Shown here piece after piece: positions 52,406-61,361 of a stretch of DNA of 64,000 nt. Made by a program: the position numbers and the translations under genes. Position 1 is the stretch's first letter. Each line of letters starts with the position of its first letter. The DNA is from UBA3951 sp050952125 (lineage in GTDB: Bacteria > Bacillota > Sulfobacillia > Fermentithermobacillales > Fermentithermobacillaceae), in NCBI GenBank assembly GCA_050952125.1, contig JBMNKK010000004.1:1-64000 (forward strand), in the 5' to 3' direction. The notes under the pieces are model-generated. The model was not told the DNA's origin, searched no databases, and saw only the letters and a list, made by a program, of their open reading frames with translations.

Positions 52406-53416
52406 TTAGTGATCGAGCCCCCAGGTCCTCGGAACAAAAGCCGACCTGTACTGGGCAATGGCGAACCGATCGGTCATTCCCGAAACGTAGTCGCAGGCTC
52501 TTTTTTGTACATCTTCGCTGGCGGCGTATGACCCCCCGATGAGCTCCGGGTGGGTACAGTAGTGATTGTATAAGGCTTCGACGACACCCTTGGCTTTATC
52601 CTCCTCTCTCTTCGCCGGCGACCCGATATATACGCGGTCAAAGAGAAATTGCCTTAAAGAGAGCAGCGCGCCCAGAACATCCCCTGATAGGTGAACGGCG
52701 CCGCGTTCAAGGCTCATCTCGATAGTCCGAGACACAAGGGTATTGATGCGCTCTCCGTGTGTACTCCCGAGAACCCTTATTGCGTCCGGGGGAAGGTCCT
52801 CGCTCCTCAAGACGCCCCCCCTGATAGCGTCATCGATGTCGTGGTTTACGTAAGCGATCCGGTCCGCCAGCTGAACACACCGGCCCTCTTCAGTTGACGG
52901 AGACTCGCGCCAAGGGTGGTTCAGAATGCCGTTTCTTACTTCCCACGTCAGGTTCAAACCTCCGCCTTCGAGTATGTCGACAACCCTGAGGGATTGCTCG
53001 TTGTGGAAGAAGCCGCCGGGATGCACCCGGTTCAGAACATCCTCGCCCGCGTGTCCGAAGGGCGTGTGCCCGAGGTCGTGCCCCAAGGCGATGGCCTCGG
53101 TAAGATCCTCGTTCAGCCTGAGGCCCTTGGCTATCGTGCGGGCAATTTGGCATACCTCAAGCGTGTGGGCAAGCCGGGTGCGGTAGTGGTCGGCTTCGGG
53201 TGCAATAAAGACCTGCGTCTTGTCTTTTAGGCGCCTGAAAGCCTTGGAGTGTATTATCCTGTCCCGGTCTCTCTGAAACACGGTACGCACGGGACATAAC
53301 TCCTCTTCGCGCTCTCGCCCCCTGGACTTGGAGGAAAGCGTAGCGAAAGGCGCGAGCGTTCTCGCTTCTATTTCCTCGGTCCTTTCCCTAATGCTCAGTT
53401 TTCCGGACTCCGCCAC
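52406..53416 (-). CDS. dgt: Deoxyguanosinetriphosphate triphosphohydrolase-like protein
   Basis: About 336 residues. HD motifs: RTRLAHTLEVCQIARTIA, ALGHDLGHTPFGHAGEDVL (metal His-Asp) and HPWRESPSTEEGRCVQLADRIAYVNHDIDDA. The family cleaves dNTPs to deoxynucleosides and triphosphate. The open frame reaches 53458, but that part encodes the arms of the ppdK terminator hairpin, so a later start is more credible. GTG 53416 has AGGGTG six bases before it; GTG 53425 is an alternative. Confidence 0.93.
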   Translation of the reverse strand: MAESGKLSIRERTEEIEARTLAPFATLSSKSRGREREEELCPVRTVFQRDRDRIIHSKAFRRLKDKTQVFIAPEADHYRTRLAHTLEVCQIARTIAKGLRLNEDLTEAIALGHDLGHTPFGHAGEDVLNRVHPGGFFHNEQSLRVVDILEGGGLNLTWEVRNGILNHPWRESPSTEEGRCVQLADRIAYVNHDIDDAIRGGVLRSEDLPPDAIRVLGSTHGERINTLVSRTIEMSLERGAVHLSGDVLGALLSLRQFLFDRVYIGSPAKREEDKAKGVVEALYNHYCTHPELIGGSYAASEDVQKRACDYVSGMTDRFAIAQYRSAFVPRTWGLDH

Positions 53417-53442
53417 ATTGCTCACCCTATGCAAGATTAAGA

Positions 53443-53470
53443 GAGACTCCGAAGACATATTCGGAGTCTC
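53443..53470 (-). terminator. Hairpin after ppdK
   Basis: An 11-bp perfect stem, GAGACTCCGAA and TTCGGAGTCTC with loop GACATA, lies 60 bases past the ppdK stop and just before dgt. The downstream minus strand is TCTCTTAATCTT, so the T tract is moderate. Confidence 0.6.
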
Positions 53471-53531
53471 CCAGCAGTTTCCCTACCTTCCGCCTTCCGC
53501 GGGATACATCCCGGGACGGCGGTTAGGACAG

Positions 53532-56177
53532 TTAGCCGTTGTTCAGGACAGCGTGAGCCGCGGCAAGACGCGCTACCGGCACGCGGAACGGCGAGCACGA
53601 CACATAATCGAGGCCGACTATGTGGCAGAACTCGACGGAATCAGGATCGCCGCCGTGCTCTCCGCAGATACCGATTACCAGGTCGGGGCGGGCGGCCCGG
53701 CCAAGATCAACAGCCATCTTGACCAACTTGCCGACTCCGTTCCTGTCAAGCACCTGGAACGGGTTCTCCTTCAGGATCTTCTGGTCGAGATAGACGTGGA
53801 GGAACTTGGCTTCCGCGTCGTCGCGGCTGTAGCCGAACGTCATCTGGGTGAGGTCGTTGGTTCCGAAGGAGAAGAACTGGGCATGCTTTGCGATCTCGTC
53901 TGCAGTCAGAGCTGCCCTCGGTAGCTCAATCATCGTGCCGACTGTGATCGGGAAGTTCATGCCGCTTTCCTTCCGGATCTCCTCGCCTATTCTCACTACC
54001 ATTTCGCGGTTTATCTCCAGCTCAGCGGCAGTGCCGACGAGAGGGATCATGACTTCGGGCTCAACGTCGGTGAAGCCGTCTTTGAATAGGCGGGCGGTTG
54101 CCTGAAAGATGGCTCTGGCCTGCATCTCGTAGATCTCGGGCCAAAGCAGTCCGAGGCGGCATCCGCGAAGGCCCATCATGGGGTTGGCTTCATGAAGCTC
54201 CCTGGCTTCCTTGAGGGTCTCCTCGATCCTGGCCATCTCGGCGGCCGGAGCGTTCTGGTGCCGCATCTCGACGAGCTTCACTGCGAGCTCCTCTGTTGAA
54301 GGCAGGAACTCGTGAAGCGGCGGGTCGAGAAGCCTGATGGTAACCGGGTAACCTCTCATGGCCTTAAGGATCTCGTAGAAGTCGCCCTCCTGCATGGGCA
54401 GGAGCTTATCCAGCGCGGCCTTCCTCTGTTCGACATCTTCGGCCATGATCATCTCCTGGACCGCGGGGAGCCTCTCGGCTGCCATGAACATGTGCTCGGT
54501 GCGGCAGAGGCCGATTCCCTTGGCTCCCAGCTCGCGAGCCTTCTTGGCATCCTGAGGAGTGTCGGCGTTCGCCTTCACGCCCAATCTCTTGATCTCGTCC
54601 GCCCACTCCAGAATCTCCTGGAATGCGCCGCCTATCTTGGGCTCAACCAGAGGAACCGAGCCGATGTACACGCTACCGGTGGTTCCGTCGATCGAGATGA
54701 TGTCGCCTTCCTTGATCTGCGCCTTACCGACGGTCGCCTTGCCGTGCTCGATATCGAGGTGCAGGGCGTCGCAGCCGACGATGGCGGGCTTGCCCATTCC
54801 GCGAGCCACAACCGCCGCGTGGCAGGTCATGCCGCCTCTGGATGTAAGCACTCCCTGGGCGTAGATAAGGCCGGGCATATCTTCAGGCTTGGTCTCGGGC
54901 CTCACGAGGATAACCTTCTGGCCTTCGGATCCCAACTTCTCGGCAACCTTGTAGTCGAAGACGACTGCGCCGATGGCGGCTCCGGGTGACGCCGGAAGGC
55001 CCTTGCCGACCACTTCGGTCTTGGCGGCGGGGTCGACTCCCCTGTGGAGCATGCGCGATACCTCATCCGGCTTCACGCGCTTGATAGCCTCTTTCTTGTC
55101 GATAAGCCCCTCGTGCACCATCTGGCGCGCGATCTCCAAAGAGGCCGCGGCCGTACGCTTACCGCTTCTGGTCTGCAGCATGTAGAGTTTGCCGTGTTCG
55201 ATGGTAAACTCCATATCCTGCATATCTCTGTAGTGCTTCTCGAGCGTAGCTGCGACTTTCTTCAGCTCTTCATACGTCTCGGGAAGATCTTCCGGCATCT
55301 GGGCGATAGGTTTGGGAGTACGGATGCCGGCCACAACGTCTTCGCCTTGCGCGTTTATCAAGTACTCTCCGTAGAGAACGTTCTCACCGGTAGAGGGGTT
55401 CCGGGTAAACATGACGCCGGTACCGCAGTCAAAGCCCATGTTGCCGAAAACCATCATCTGCACGTTGACGGCTGTGCCGAGGTCGTCGGCAATCTTGTTG
55501 ATCCTGCGGTAAACGATGGCACGCTCATTGTTCCAGGACCTAAACACCGCTTCTACAGCCATGCGCAGCTGCTCAAGCGGGTTGTCGGGGAAGTCGATCC
55601 CGGCCTTCTCTTTCACGACCTCGCGGTATCCCGCGATGACTTTCTTGAGGCCTTCCACGGAGATCTCGTAGTCATACTTGACCTTTTCGGCTTCACGCTG
55701 CGCGACAAGTATGTGCTCGAAATTGTCGTGGTCTACCTCGAGAACCACGTCGCCGAACATCTGCATGAAACGCCTGTAGCAGTCGAGCGCGAACCGCATG
55801 TCGTTGGTCTGCGCGTACAGGCCCTGAACACTGTCCTCATTGAGTCCCAAGTTCAGGATGGTGTCCATCATACCGGGCATGCTGATGACAGCACCCGACC
55901 TAACGGATACCAGAAGCGGGTTGGTCCTTCCGCCGAACTTCTTCCCAGTCTCTTCTTCGAGGCCTCTTATGTGCGCCTCAACATCTTCCCAAAGCCCCGG
56001 AGGAAGCTTCTTCCCTTGTTTGTAGTAGTCAACGCATGCTCCCGTTGTGATGGTGAATCCGGGAGGAACCGGAAGCCCGATGCGGGTCATCTCAGCAAGG
56101 CCTGCGCCTTTGCCGCCCAAGATGGAACGCATGTCATCTCTGCCTTCTCTGAACCAATACACCATCTTTGATGCCAC
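53532..56177 (-). CDS. ppdK: Pyruvate, phosphate dikinase
   Basis: 881 residues. It interconverts pyruvate, ATP and phosphate with phosphoenolpyruvate, AMP and pyrophosphate. Start GTG 56177, seven bases after a G-rich site. Nucleotide-binding domain: GGKGAGLAEMTRIGLPVPPG and SVRSGAVISMPGMMDTILN. Phospho-His domain: GGMTCHAAVVARGMGKPAIVG. PEP/pyruvate barrel: GIGLCRTEHMFM, MIPLVGTAAELEINREM, FSFGTNDLTQMTFGYSRDD and a catalytic Cys region GICGEHGGDPDSVEF. No ppsR regulatory gene is adjacent. Confidence 0.98.
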   Translation of the reverse strand: MASKMVYWFREGRDDMRSILGGKGAGLAEMTRIGLPVPPGFTITTGACVDYYKQGKKLPPGLWEDVEAHIRGLEEETGKKFGGRTNPLLVSVRSGAVISMPGMMDTILNLGLNEDSVQGLYAQTNDMRFALDCYRRFMQMFGDVVLEVDHDNFEHILVAQREAEKVKYDYEISVEGLKKVIAGYREVVKEKAGIDFPDNPLEQLRMAVEAVFRSWNNERAIVYRRINKIADDLGTAVNVQMMVFGNMGFDCGTGVMFTRNPSTGENVLYGEYLINAQGEDVVAGIRTPKPIAQMPEDLPETYEELKKVAATLEKHYRDMQDMEFTIEHGKLYMLQTRSGKRTAAASLEIARQMVHEGLIDKKEAIKRVKPDEVSRMLHRGVDPAAKTEVVGKGLPASPGAAIGAVVFDYKVAEKLGSEGQKVILVRPETKPEDMPGLIYAQGVLTSRGGMTCHAAVVARGMGKPAIVGCDALHLDIEHGKATVGKAQIKEGDIISIDGTTGSVYIGSVPLVEPKIGGAFQEILEWADEIKRLGVKANADTPQDAKKARELGAKGIGLCRTEHMFMAAERLPAVQEMIMAEDVEQRKAALDKLLPMQEGDFYEILKAMRGYPVTIRLLDPPLHEFLPSTEELAVKLVEMRHQNAPAAEMARIEETLKEARELHEANPMMGLRGCRLGLLWPEIYEMQARAIFQATARLFKDGFTDVEPEVMIPLVGTAAELEINREMVVRIGEEIRKESGMNFPITVGTMIELPRAALTADEIAKHAQFFSFGTNDLTQMTFGYSRDDAEAKFLHVYLDQKILKENPFQVLDRNGVGKLVKMAVDLGRAARPDLVIGICGEHGGDPDSVEFCHIVGLDYVSCSPFRVPVARLAAAHAVLNNG

Positions 56178-56261
56178 TTTTTCGCCCCCTATGTATTTAC
56201 CTCGTAAATCCGCGCGGCAGATCGCCGTACGGAAAAATGACCCTGGTTAGTCCACGTTATT

Positions 56262-58352
56262 TTAACCGCTTGGAGAGAGCGATTTCAACATCGAGAAATC
56301 GGCGTACTTGCTCCAACATTCGGCCACAAGCCCCAGTAGGGCAAGCCTGTTGAACCGCAAAGAGGGTTCTTCGGCCATGATAAGCACCTCATCCAGACAG
56401 CTGTCTATAAAGGGCTTAAGTTCAACCAGGAGCGTCAAGTAAGCCCTATAGTCTCTAGACTCGAACGACCGGAGGAGAGCGTGCTCTCGAGCGAGAACTG
56501 CGCGATACAGCCGGATTTCGGCCTCGTCTTTCAGAAGCGCCTCATCGACCCGTCGTGATTCGGCTCCCTTGGCCAGGACGCCAATCCTCTTCCATCCGGC
56601 GACAAGTGCCGCCAAATCGTCTGTATACAGCAGTGCGGCGAGAGCCGATGCCCTGGCTTCCGCTCTGGCGATCCTGCTCTCTGTACCGCCCAGGACCGCC
56701 CGTATAACCTCAACGGGGTAGCCTCTCTCTGCCAGCATGGCCTCGACTCGAGCCGTGATAAACGACTCCATCTTGTCCTCGGCAGAAGCGGATGGTTCTT
56801 TCACTACTTCCTTCGCCAGCTCCAGAGGGAGCGAGAGGAGGTCATCCATGGTGAAATCATATCCGTGGCCGGCGATGATAGCCACGACTCCCAGAGCGCT
56901 CCTCCTTAGGCCCAAAGGATCCTGTGAACCCGTGACCTCGATTCCCAGCGAGAAGGACACTGCCAGACTGTCCAGCTTGTCGGCAAGGGCGACCATGGAC
57001 GGAGCGCCCTTGTCGGGGACGCGGTCCTTAGCGCCTTTGGGCTGGTAGTGTTGGCTTATGGCTCTCGCGATTCCAGGGTCGACGCCTTCCAAAAGCGCGT
57101 ACGTCCCTCCCATGATCCCTTCCAGTTCCGGAAACTCGCGTACCATGGCGGTCGCCAGGTCTGCCTTTGCGAGAAGAGCAGCTTGGGACGCGGCCTCAAG
57201 ATCCCCTGGTGAGAGGCCGGCAGTCCTCCCCAGGTACTCAGCAATCCTGCGCATACGCTGGGATTTGTCGTACATGCTCCCGGCGTTTCTCACAAACCTG
57301 ATACCCTGCAGGGAAGGAATCCGGTCAGCAAGTGTGATCTTGGTGTCCTGCTCGTAAAAGAACCCGGCGTCCTCGAGGCGGGCCCTTAGCACCCACTCGT
57401 TCCCCTTCCTCACGGTATCGATTCCCCGAGACGGATCGCCGTCCCTCACTCCGATGAAAGCGGGGCGAACGCCGCCGTCCTTCCCGACCACCGGGAAGTA
57501 TCTTTGGTGGCGGCGCATTGATGTCATCAGCACTTCCACAGGTAGGCGGAGATACCGCTCATCGAACCTTCCCAGAAACGCCGCTGGATGCTCGGCCATG
57601 GATGAAACCTCGGAGAGAAGCTCGTCATCTATGACGGGTTCTCCTCCTACAGCAGCTGCAAGGTTTCGGGCCTCCCTCACTATGCTCTCTGTACGGGCCG
57701 CGGGGTCTACCTCAACAAAAGCCTCTGCAATCGAGGAGAGATATCCACCGGCCGATTCGATCGTGACCTCGCGAGGATGCAGCGTCCGGTGCCCCCATGA
57801 CACCCGGACTGCGGTTCTTCCGGCAATCGTCACCGGGACGACCTCTTTGTCGTACAGGCAGACTATCCAGCGGATGGGACGGAACCAGCGCCAGTTCTCA
57901 TCGCCCCAACGCATGGGGTAAGGGCACTCCAATCCCATCACGACGTCGGGCAGAATCTCAGGCAAGAGCTCCTTAACCGGGCGTCCCTTCAGAAACTTCT
58001 CGCCGTAGACGTATTCGCTGCCGTTGTCGTCCTTAACAATGGCATCACCCGGATCGATGCCGATTGATCGGCAAAAACCCAGGAGCGCTTTGGTCGGATT
58101 TCCACCGGCGTCATAAGCCGTCTTCTTTGAGGGGCCCCTGACGAGCGCCACCGCATCCGAACTCTTTCCGGCAAGTTCATCTACAAGCAGCACGAGCCTG
58201 CGCGGCGTGCCGTAGGTTCTAACCTCACGGAAGGAAAGCCTTGCCTCGCGAAGGGCTTCCGCCGCCCTTGACCGCAGTCCTTCTATCGCTCCGGGAAGGT
58301 ACCTGGCAGGTATCTCGTCCGAGCCTACCTCCAGCAAGAAACAGCCTGCCAT
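56262..58352 (-). CDS. glyS: Glycyl-tRNA synthetase, beta subunit
   Basis: 696 residues, the usual size. It works with GlyQ as the alpha2-beta2 enzyme charging tRNA-Gly. It opens FLLEVGSDEIPARYLPGAIE, then has TYGTPRRLVLLVDEL, MRWGDENWRWFRPIRWIVCL, LMTSMRRHQRYFPVVGKDGG, GGTYALLEGVDPGIARAISQHY, ALADKLDSLAVSFSLGI and a C-terminal DALR-like anticodon-binding part. Its ribosome site GGGAGGT overlaps the end of glyQ. Confidence 0.97.
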   Translation of the reverse strand: MAGCFLLEVGSDEIPARYLPGAIEGLRSRAAEALREARLSFREVRTYGTPRRLVLLVDELAGKSSDAVALVRGPSKKTAYDAGGNPTKALLGFCRSIGIDPGDAIVKDDNGSEYVYGEKFLKGRPVKELLPEILPDVVMGLECPYPMRWGDENWRWFRPIRWIVCLYDKEVVPVTIAGRTAVRVSWGHRTLHPREVTIESAGGYLSSIAEAFVEVDPAARTESIVREARNLAAAVGGEPVIDDELLSEVSSMAEHPAAFLGRFDERYLRLPVEVLMTSMRRHQRYFPVVGKDGGVRPAFIGVRDGDPSRGIDTVRKGNEWVLRARLEDAGFFYEQDTKITLADRIPSLQGIRFVRNAGSMYDKSQRMRRIAEYLGRTAGLSPGDLEAASQAALLAKADLATAMVREFPELEGIMGGTYALLEGVDPGIARAISQHYQPKGAKDRVPDKGAPSMVALADKLDSLAVSFSLGIEVTGSQDPLGLRRSALGVVAIIAGHGYDFTMDDLLSLPLELAKEVVKEPSASAEDKMESFITARVEAMLAERGYPVEVIRAVLGGTESRIARAEARASALAALLYTDDLAALVAGWKRIGVLAKGAESRRVDEALLKDEAEIRLYRAVLAREHALLRSFESRDYRAYLTLLVELKPFIDSCLDEVLIMAEEPSLRFNRLALLGLVAECWSKYADFSMLKSLSPSG

Positions 58353-58353
58353 G

Positions 58354-59214
58354 CTAAGTTACCTCCCTCGACACGTACTTTCTTGCGCATTCCCTGGTCA
58401 AAGCACGCACTCGTCCTATGTAGTTTTGGCGCTCGGAGACGGACAAAGCGCCACGTGCGTCAAGCAGGTTGAAGAGCTGGGAACACTTTAAGGCACAATC
58501 GTATGCGGCGAGATAGAGGCCTGCATCTTTCAGTATCTTCTTGCATTCGGCCTCCCACTGGTCGAACTGGGTCCGGAGAAGGTCGGTGTCGGCGTGGAGA
58601 AATCCATAGGCGGAGAACTGCTTCTCCTGCTCAAGATAGACGTCCTTGTAGGTGAGCTCAGGAGATACCCTGACGTCCCACATGCTGTCGACACCCTGAA
58701 TGTAAGCTGCCAACCTCTCCAGCCCGTATGTTATCTCGCAAGATATCGGCCTGACCTCAATGCCGCCCACTTCCTGGAAATACGTAAATTGGGTGATCTC
58801 ATTGCCGTCCAGCCAGACTTCCCAGCCCAGTCCCGACGCTCCTAGTGTCGGCGATTCCCAGTTGTCCTCGACGAAGCGAATATCGTGTTCCTCTCGTTTG
58901 ATCCCGAGTCGCTCCAGAGACTCTATGTACATCTCCATAACCATGTCAGGCGGTGGTTTCAGGATCACCTGGAACTGAAAGTAATAGCCTGCCCTATAAG
59001 GGTTGTCCCCGTAGCGGGCATCTGCCGGCCGCCTGCAGGGCTCAACATATGCACTCTTCCACGGTTCCGGGCCTAGAGCCCGGAAAAAGGTGAACGGGTT
59101 AAACGTGCCCGCGCCTTTCTCGATATCGTAGGGTTCGCCAATGAAGCAGCCCTTCTCGAACCAGAAGGTCTGCAGGGTGGAAATCACTTCACGAAAGTAG
59201 AGGAACTTCCCCAC
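58354..59214 (-). CDS. glyQ: Glycyl-tRNA synthetase, alpha subunit
   Basis: 286 residues from GTG 59214, eight bases after AAGGAG; a TTG at 59220 is too close to it. The catalytic class II core is clear: PYDIEKGAGTFNPFTFFRAL, EPCRRPADARYGDNPYRAGYYFQFQ, EDNWESPTLGASGLGWEVWLDG, EVGGIEVRPISCEITYGLERLA. The stop is 1 base before the glyS ATG, so they are coupled. Only 36 bases separate it from the preceding gene, with no room for the T-box leader found before many Bacillota glyQS operons. Confidence 0.97.
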   Translation of the reverse strand: MGKFLYFREVISTLQTFWFEKGCFIGEPYDIEKGAGTFNPFTFFRALGPEPWKSAYVEPCRRPADARYGDNPYRAGYYFQFQVILKPPPDMVMEMYIESLERLGIKREEHDIRFVEDNWESPTLGASGLGWEVWLDGNEITQFTYFQEVGGIEVRPISCEITYGLERLAAYIQGVDSMWDVRVSPELTYKDVYLEQEKQFSAYGFLHADTDLLRTQFDQWEAECKKILKDAGLYLAAYDCALKCSQLFNLLDARGALSVSERQNYIGRVRALTRECARKYVSREVT

Positions 59215-59256
59215 GCACAAGACTCCTTCCCACGGCCACTGTCAACCGGAGCTCAC

Positions 59257-59550
59257 TCACAAAAGGTCTTGAGGCTTCTCAATCTCTACATCCCATGTGC
59301 TCAAGAGAACGGCGGCCATTCCCAAGAGCGTGAGCCGGGGCGACGCCACAGCCGCCAAAACGGTCGCCGTAACCGACGTATCCAGCACCACCGAATTCCG
59401 GCTCCGCACTACAATCCTGCTGAGATTGCCTCTTCTCACAAGGGCCGCGGCTTCGCGAATAAGGCGCTCTCCGCAGGGTATTGCCGGGCATTCACGCCGC
59501 GACCTTCTCCGGTTGCGTATTGGGTGTATTTTCTCTAGCACAAATGCCAT
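59257..59550 (-). CDS. DUF4342-like small protein
   Basis: 97 residues. A basic N-terminal half (KIHPIRNRRRSRRECPAI) precedes the segment ALVRRGNLSRIVVRSRNSVVL and one hydrophobic stretch (VTATVLAAVASPRLTLLGMAAVLL) ending WDVEIEKP. The layout, a G-N-x-R-R-I-V strand pair followed by a membrane or buried helix and an acidic end, resembles DUF4342. Function unknown. It begins 7 bases after recO, in the same operon. Confidence 0.6.
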   Translation of the reverse strand: MAFVLEKIHPIRNRRRSRRECPAIPCGERLIREAAALVRRGNLSRIVVRSRNSVVLDTSVTATVLAAVASPRLTLLGMAAVLLSTWDVEIEKPQDLL

Positions 59551-59557
59551 ATCCTGC

Positions 59558-60322
59558 TCACTCCTCGCTCGTACCTTCCGCCTCTAGCCTTTCCACAAGA
59601 GCGAGAGATTTAGGATGTTTTCCGAGGATGTGGGCGATATACTTCTTCATGGCGCTGCCCGCTTCGTCGCGCACCTGCCCGCGCGCCACGATATTCGGGC
59701 AGTCCCGGCGGCCGCATAGTAGTGACAGCGTCCTTAAGGCGCCTCTGGAGACCTCCGATACCGTTTCTGGAAACCTCGACTTCCCACGGCATCCTTCGCA
59801 GAGTGCTCCGCCGTCATCGGGCGAGAAGAACGCCCTTCCGGATATGGGGTTCCCGCAGTAAGAGCAACTATCCAGACTGGGCAGAAAACCCGCTGTGCTC
59901 AAGAAACCGAGTTCCGCCCACTTAGTCACGGTCCAAGGCTCACGTTCTTCGTCCAGGTAGTCAAGGGCCTTTACGAACATAGCGTAGATGTGGGGGTTAG
60001 ATTCTCGTTCGGGAACCAGGCAGGAGACAAGCTCCGATATGTATCCCCCGTAAACCAAACGCTCGTAGTCTCCCACTATCCCCGGGTGCGAGTCCATGAG
60101 GGACACCTGAGTCACCCTGTCCATTGACTTTCCCCTGAACAATTGGAACTGGGCGCGAGTGAATGGCTGGGTAAGGGCGGACAGCTTGCTCTTGGGTTTC
60201 CGCGCTCCGCGGACAACTGCCCTGACCAAGCCCTCTTTCTCAGTCAAGATGGAGATTAACCGGTCGTGCTCGCCGAGGTCCATAGCCGACAGCACTACGC
60301 CTTCGGTTTGATACAGCATCAC
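59558..60322 (-). CDS. recO: DNA repair protein RecO
   Basis: 254 residues. It loads RecA with RecR and anneals single strands in gap repair. N-terminal OB fold: YQTEGVVLSAMDLGEHDRLISILT, GLVRAVVRGARKPKSKL and LTQPFTRAQFQLFRGK. The C-terminal helical part carries a four-Cys zinc site (CSYCGNP and CEGCRGK). ATG 60322 overlaps the dgkA stop by 4 bases. era and cdd, usual neighbours between dgkA and recO, are absent here. Confidence 0.95.
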   Translation of the reverse strand: MMLYQTEGVVLSAMDLGEHDRLISILTEKEGLVRAVVRGARKPKSKLSALTQPFTRAQFQLFRGKSMDRVTQVSLMDSHPGIVGDYERLVYGGYISELVSCLVPERESNPHIYAMFVKALDYLDEEREPWTVTKWAELGFLSTAGFLPSLDSCSYCGNPISGRAFFSPDDGGALCEGCRGKSRFPETVSEVSRGALRTLSLLCGRRDCPNIVARGQVRDEAGSAMKKYIAHILGKHPKSLALVERLEAEGTSEE

Positions 60323-60897
60323 GGGCCCTCCTTGCCTTCCGGCAGACGGAGGGGATTCGTTCTCGGCATCCGGAACTCCACAAAGTAGAGCCCGACGACC
60401 GAAGGCACTACGAAAATCGATACGTAGGCCAGGAACAACGGCAAGCGGGAGTCAAGGAACTCCCGGAATCTCGGCAGGAGCTCCGTGAGGGCGGGGTAGA
60501 ACGCGACAGCGCCTATAGCCACCGCGAATATGGATGATATCAAGACGCCGGCAGCGGCAACGTCCTTCACCACTTTGGCCGCAGGATGGAACCGGGGCTC
60601 AAGGAGATCCACCAAGGATTCCGTGAGGGTATTTACCACCTCGGCAAGCAGGACACCGGCTATCGCCAGCACCACCATGAGAACTTCCACCCTGCCGACT
60701 CCCAGGACTATACAAACCGCGCCTACCAGAGCGGCCGCCACCACGTGGATGCGCATGTTCCTCTGGCTTAGGTAGACGTAGAGGAGCCCTTCGCCTGCGT
60801 GGACAAAACTGGTCAGCACGGGGCGGAAGGCCGGCCCGGACGAAGCGGAGCCTATCTTTCGCTTAGAGCGTTCAGAGCTTCGCCCTGGAGCTTCCAC
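60319..60897 (-). CDS. dgkA: DgkA-family lipid kinase with extra C-terminal membrane helices
   Basis: 192 residues. The DAGK core (residues ~25-125) has FVHAGEGLLYVYLSQRNMRIH, VEVLMVVLAIAGVLLAEVVN and the signature EVVNTLTESLVDLLEPRFHP then AAKVVKDVAAAGVLIS. In Gram-positive bacteria this family phosphorylates undecaprenol for wall synthesis. About 60 further residues with one or two membrane helices (LPLFLAYVSIFVVPSVVGLYF) extend past the usual end. The GTG start at 60897 overlaps ybeY by 46 bases, so a later start is possible. Confidence 0.88.
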   Translation of the reverse strand: MEAPGRSSERSKRKIGSASSGPAFRPVLTSFVHAGEGLLYVYLSQRNMRIHVVAAALVGAVCIVLGVGRVEVLMVVLAIAGVLLAEVVNTLTESLVDLLEPRFHPAAKVVKDVAAAGVLISSIFAVAIGAVAFYPALTELLPRFREFLDSRLPLFLAYVSIFVVPSVVGLYFVEFRMPRTNPLRLPEGKEGP

Positions 60898-61331
60898 ATT
60901 ACCGCCTCTTTCTCCGGCGTATCATGGTCATAGCCCAAAAGGTGCAGAGTTCCGTGGACAATGAGCAGCAGGATCTCTTCGTCCGGGCTCCTTTTTCCTT
61001 CTGCGGCTTGGCGCTTCGCGGTTTCCACGGAGACGATGATGTCTCCGAGCATCTCCGGCTCGCCTTCTGCAGAAATAAATCCGGGTCCGACCTCTCCTTC
61101 GTTCATCGCAAACGAAAGGACGTCGGTTGGGCCCGCCACATCGCGGTACTCGCGGTTGAGGCCGGCAATGAAGTCGTCATCTCCGAAGACCACCGAAACC
61201 TCGCACCGGTCTTCTTCGCGCCCCTCAAGCCTTAACACCGTCGAGACGGCTGCCAGTGCAAGCGACCGGTAATGCTCTCGTTCCGAGAGAGACGGTTCGG
61301 TCTCCATGATCACATCTACATCGACGGGCAC
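60852..61331 (-). CDS. ybeY: Endoribonuclease YbeY
   Basis: 159 residues. A zinc-dependent RNase needed for 16S rRNA 3'-end maturation. The signature VHGTLHLLGYDHDTPEKEAVM supplies three zinc His residues. Upstream are the conserved LNREYRDVAGPTDVLSFAMNE and LGDIIVSVETAKRQA. It sits in the normal place between pgpH and dgkA. Confidence 0.96.
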   Translation of the reverse strand: MPVDVDVIMETEPSLSEREHYRSLALAAVSTVLRLEGREEDRCEVSVVFGDDDFIAGLNREYRDVAGPTDVLSFAMNEGEVGPGFISAEGEPEMLGDIIVSVETAKRQAAEGKRSPDEEILLLIVHGTLHLLGYDHDTPEKEAVMWKLQGEALNALSER

Positions 61332-61361
61332 TGGCCGGTCCTCCGTTCAAGAGACACGAGG

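Noticed and set aside
53417..53458. First 14 codons of the open dgt frame as part of the protein
   Set aside because: They encode one arm of the ppdK terminator hairpin and lack a ribosome site; GTG 53416 or 53425 fits better.
55044..56171. 375-codon plus-strand open frame opposite ppdK
   Set aside because: It mirrors the codon pattern of ppdK on the other strand; ppdK is certain and the antisense frame has no family features.
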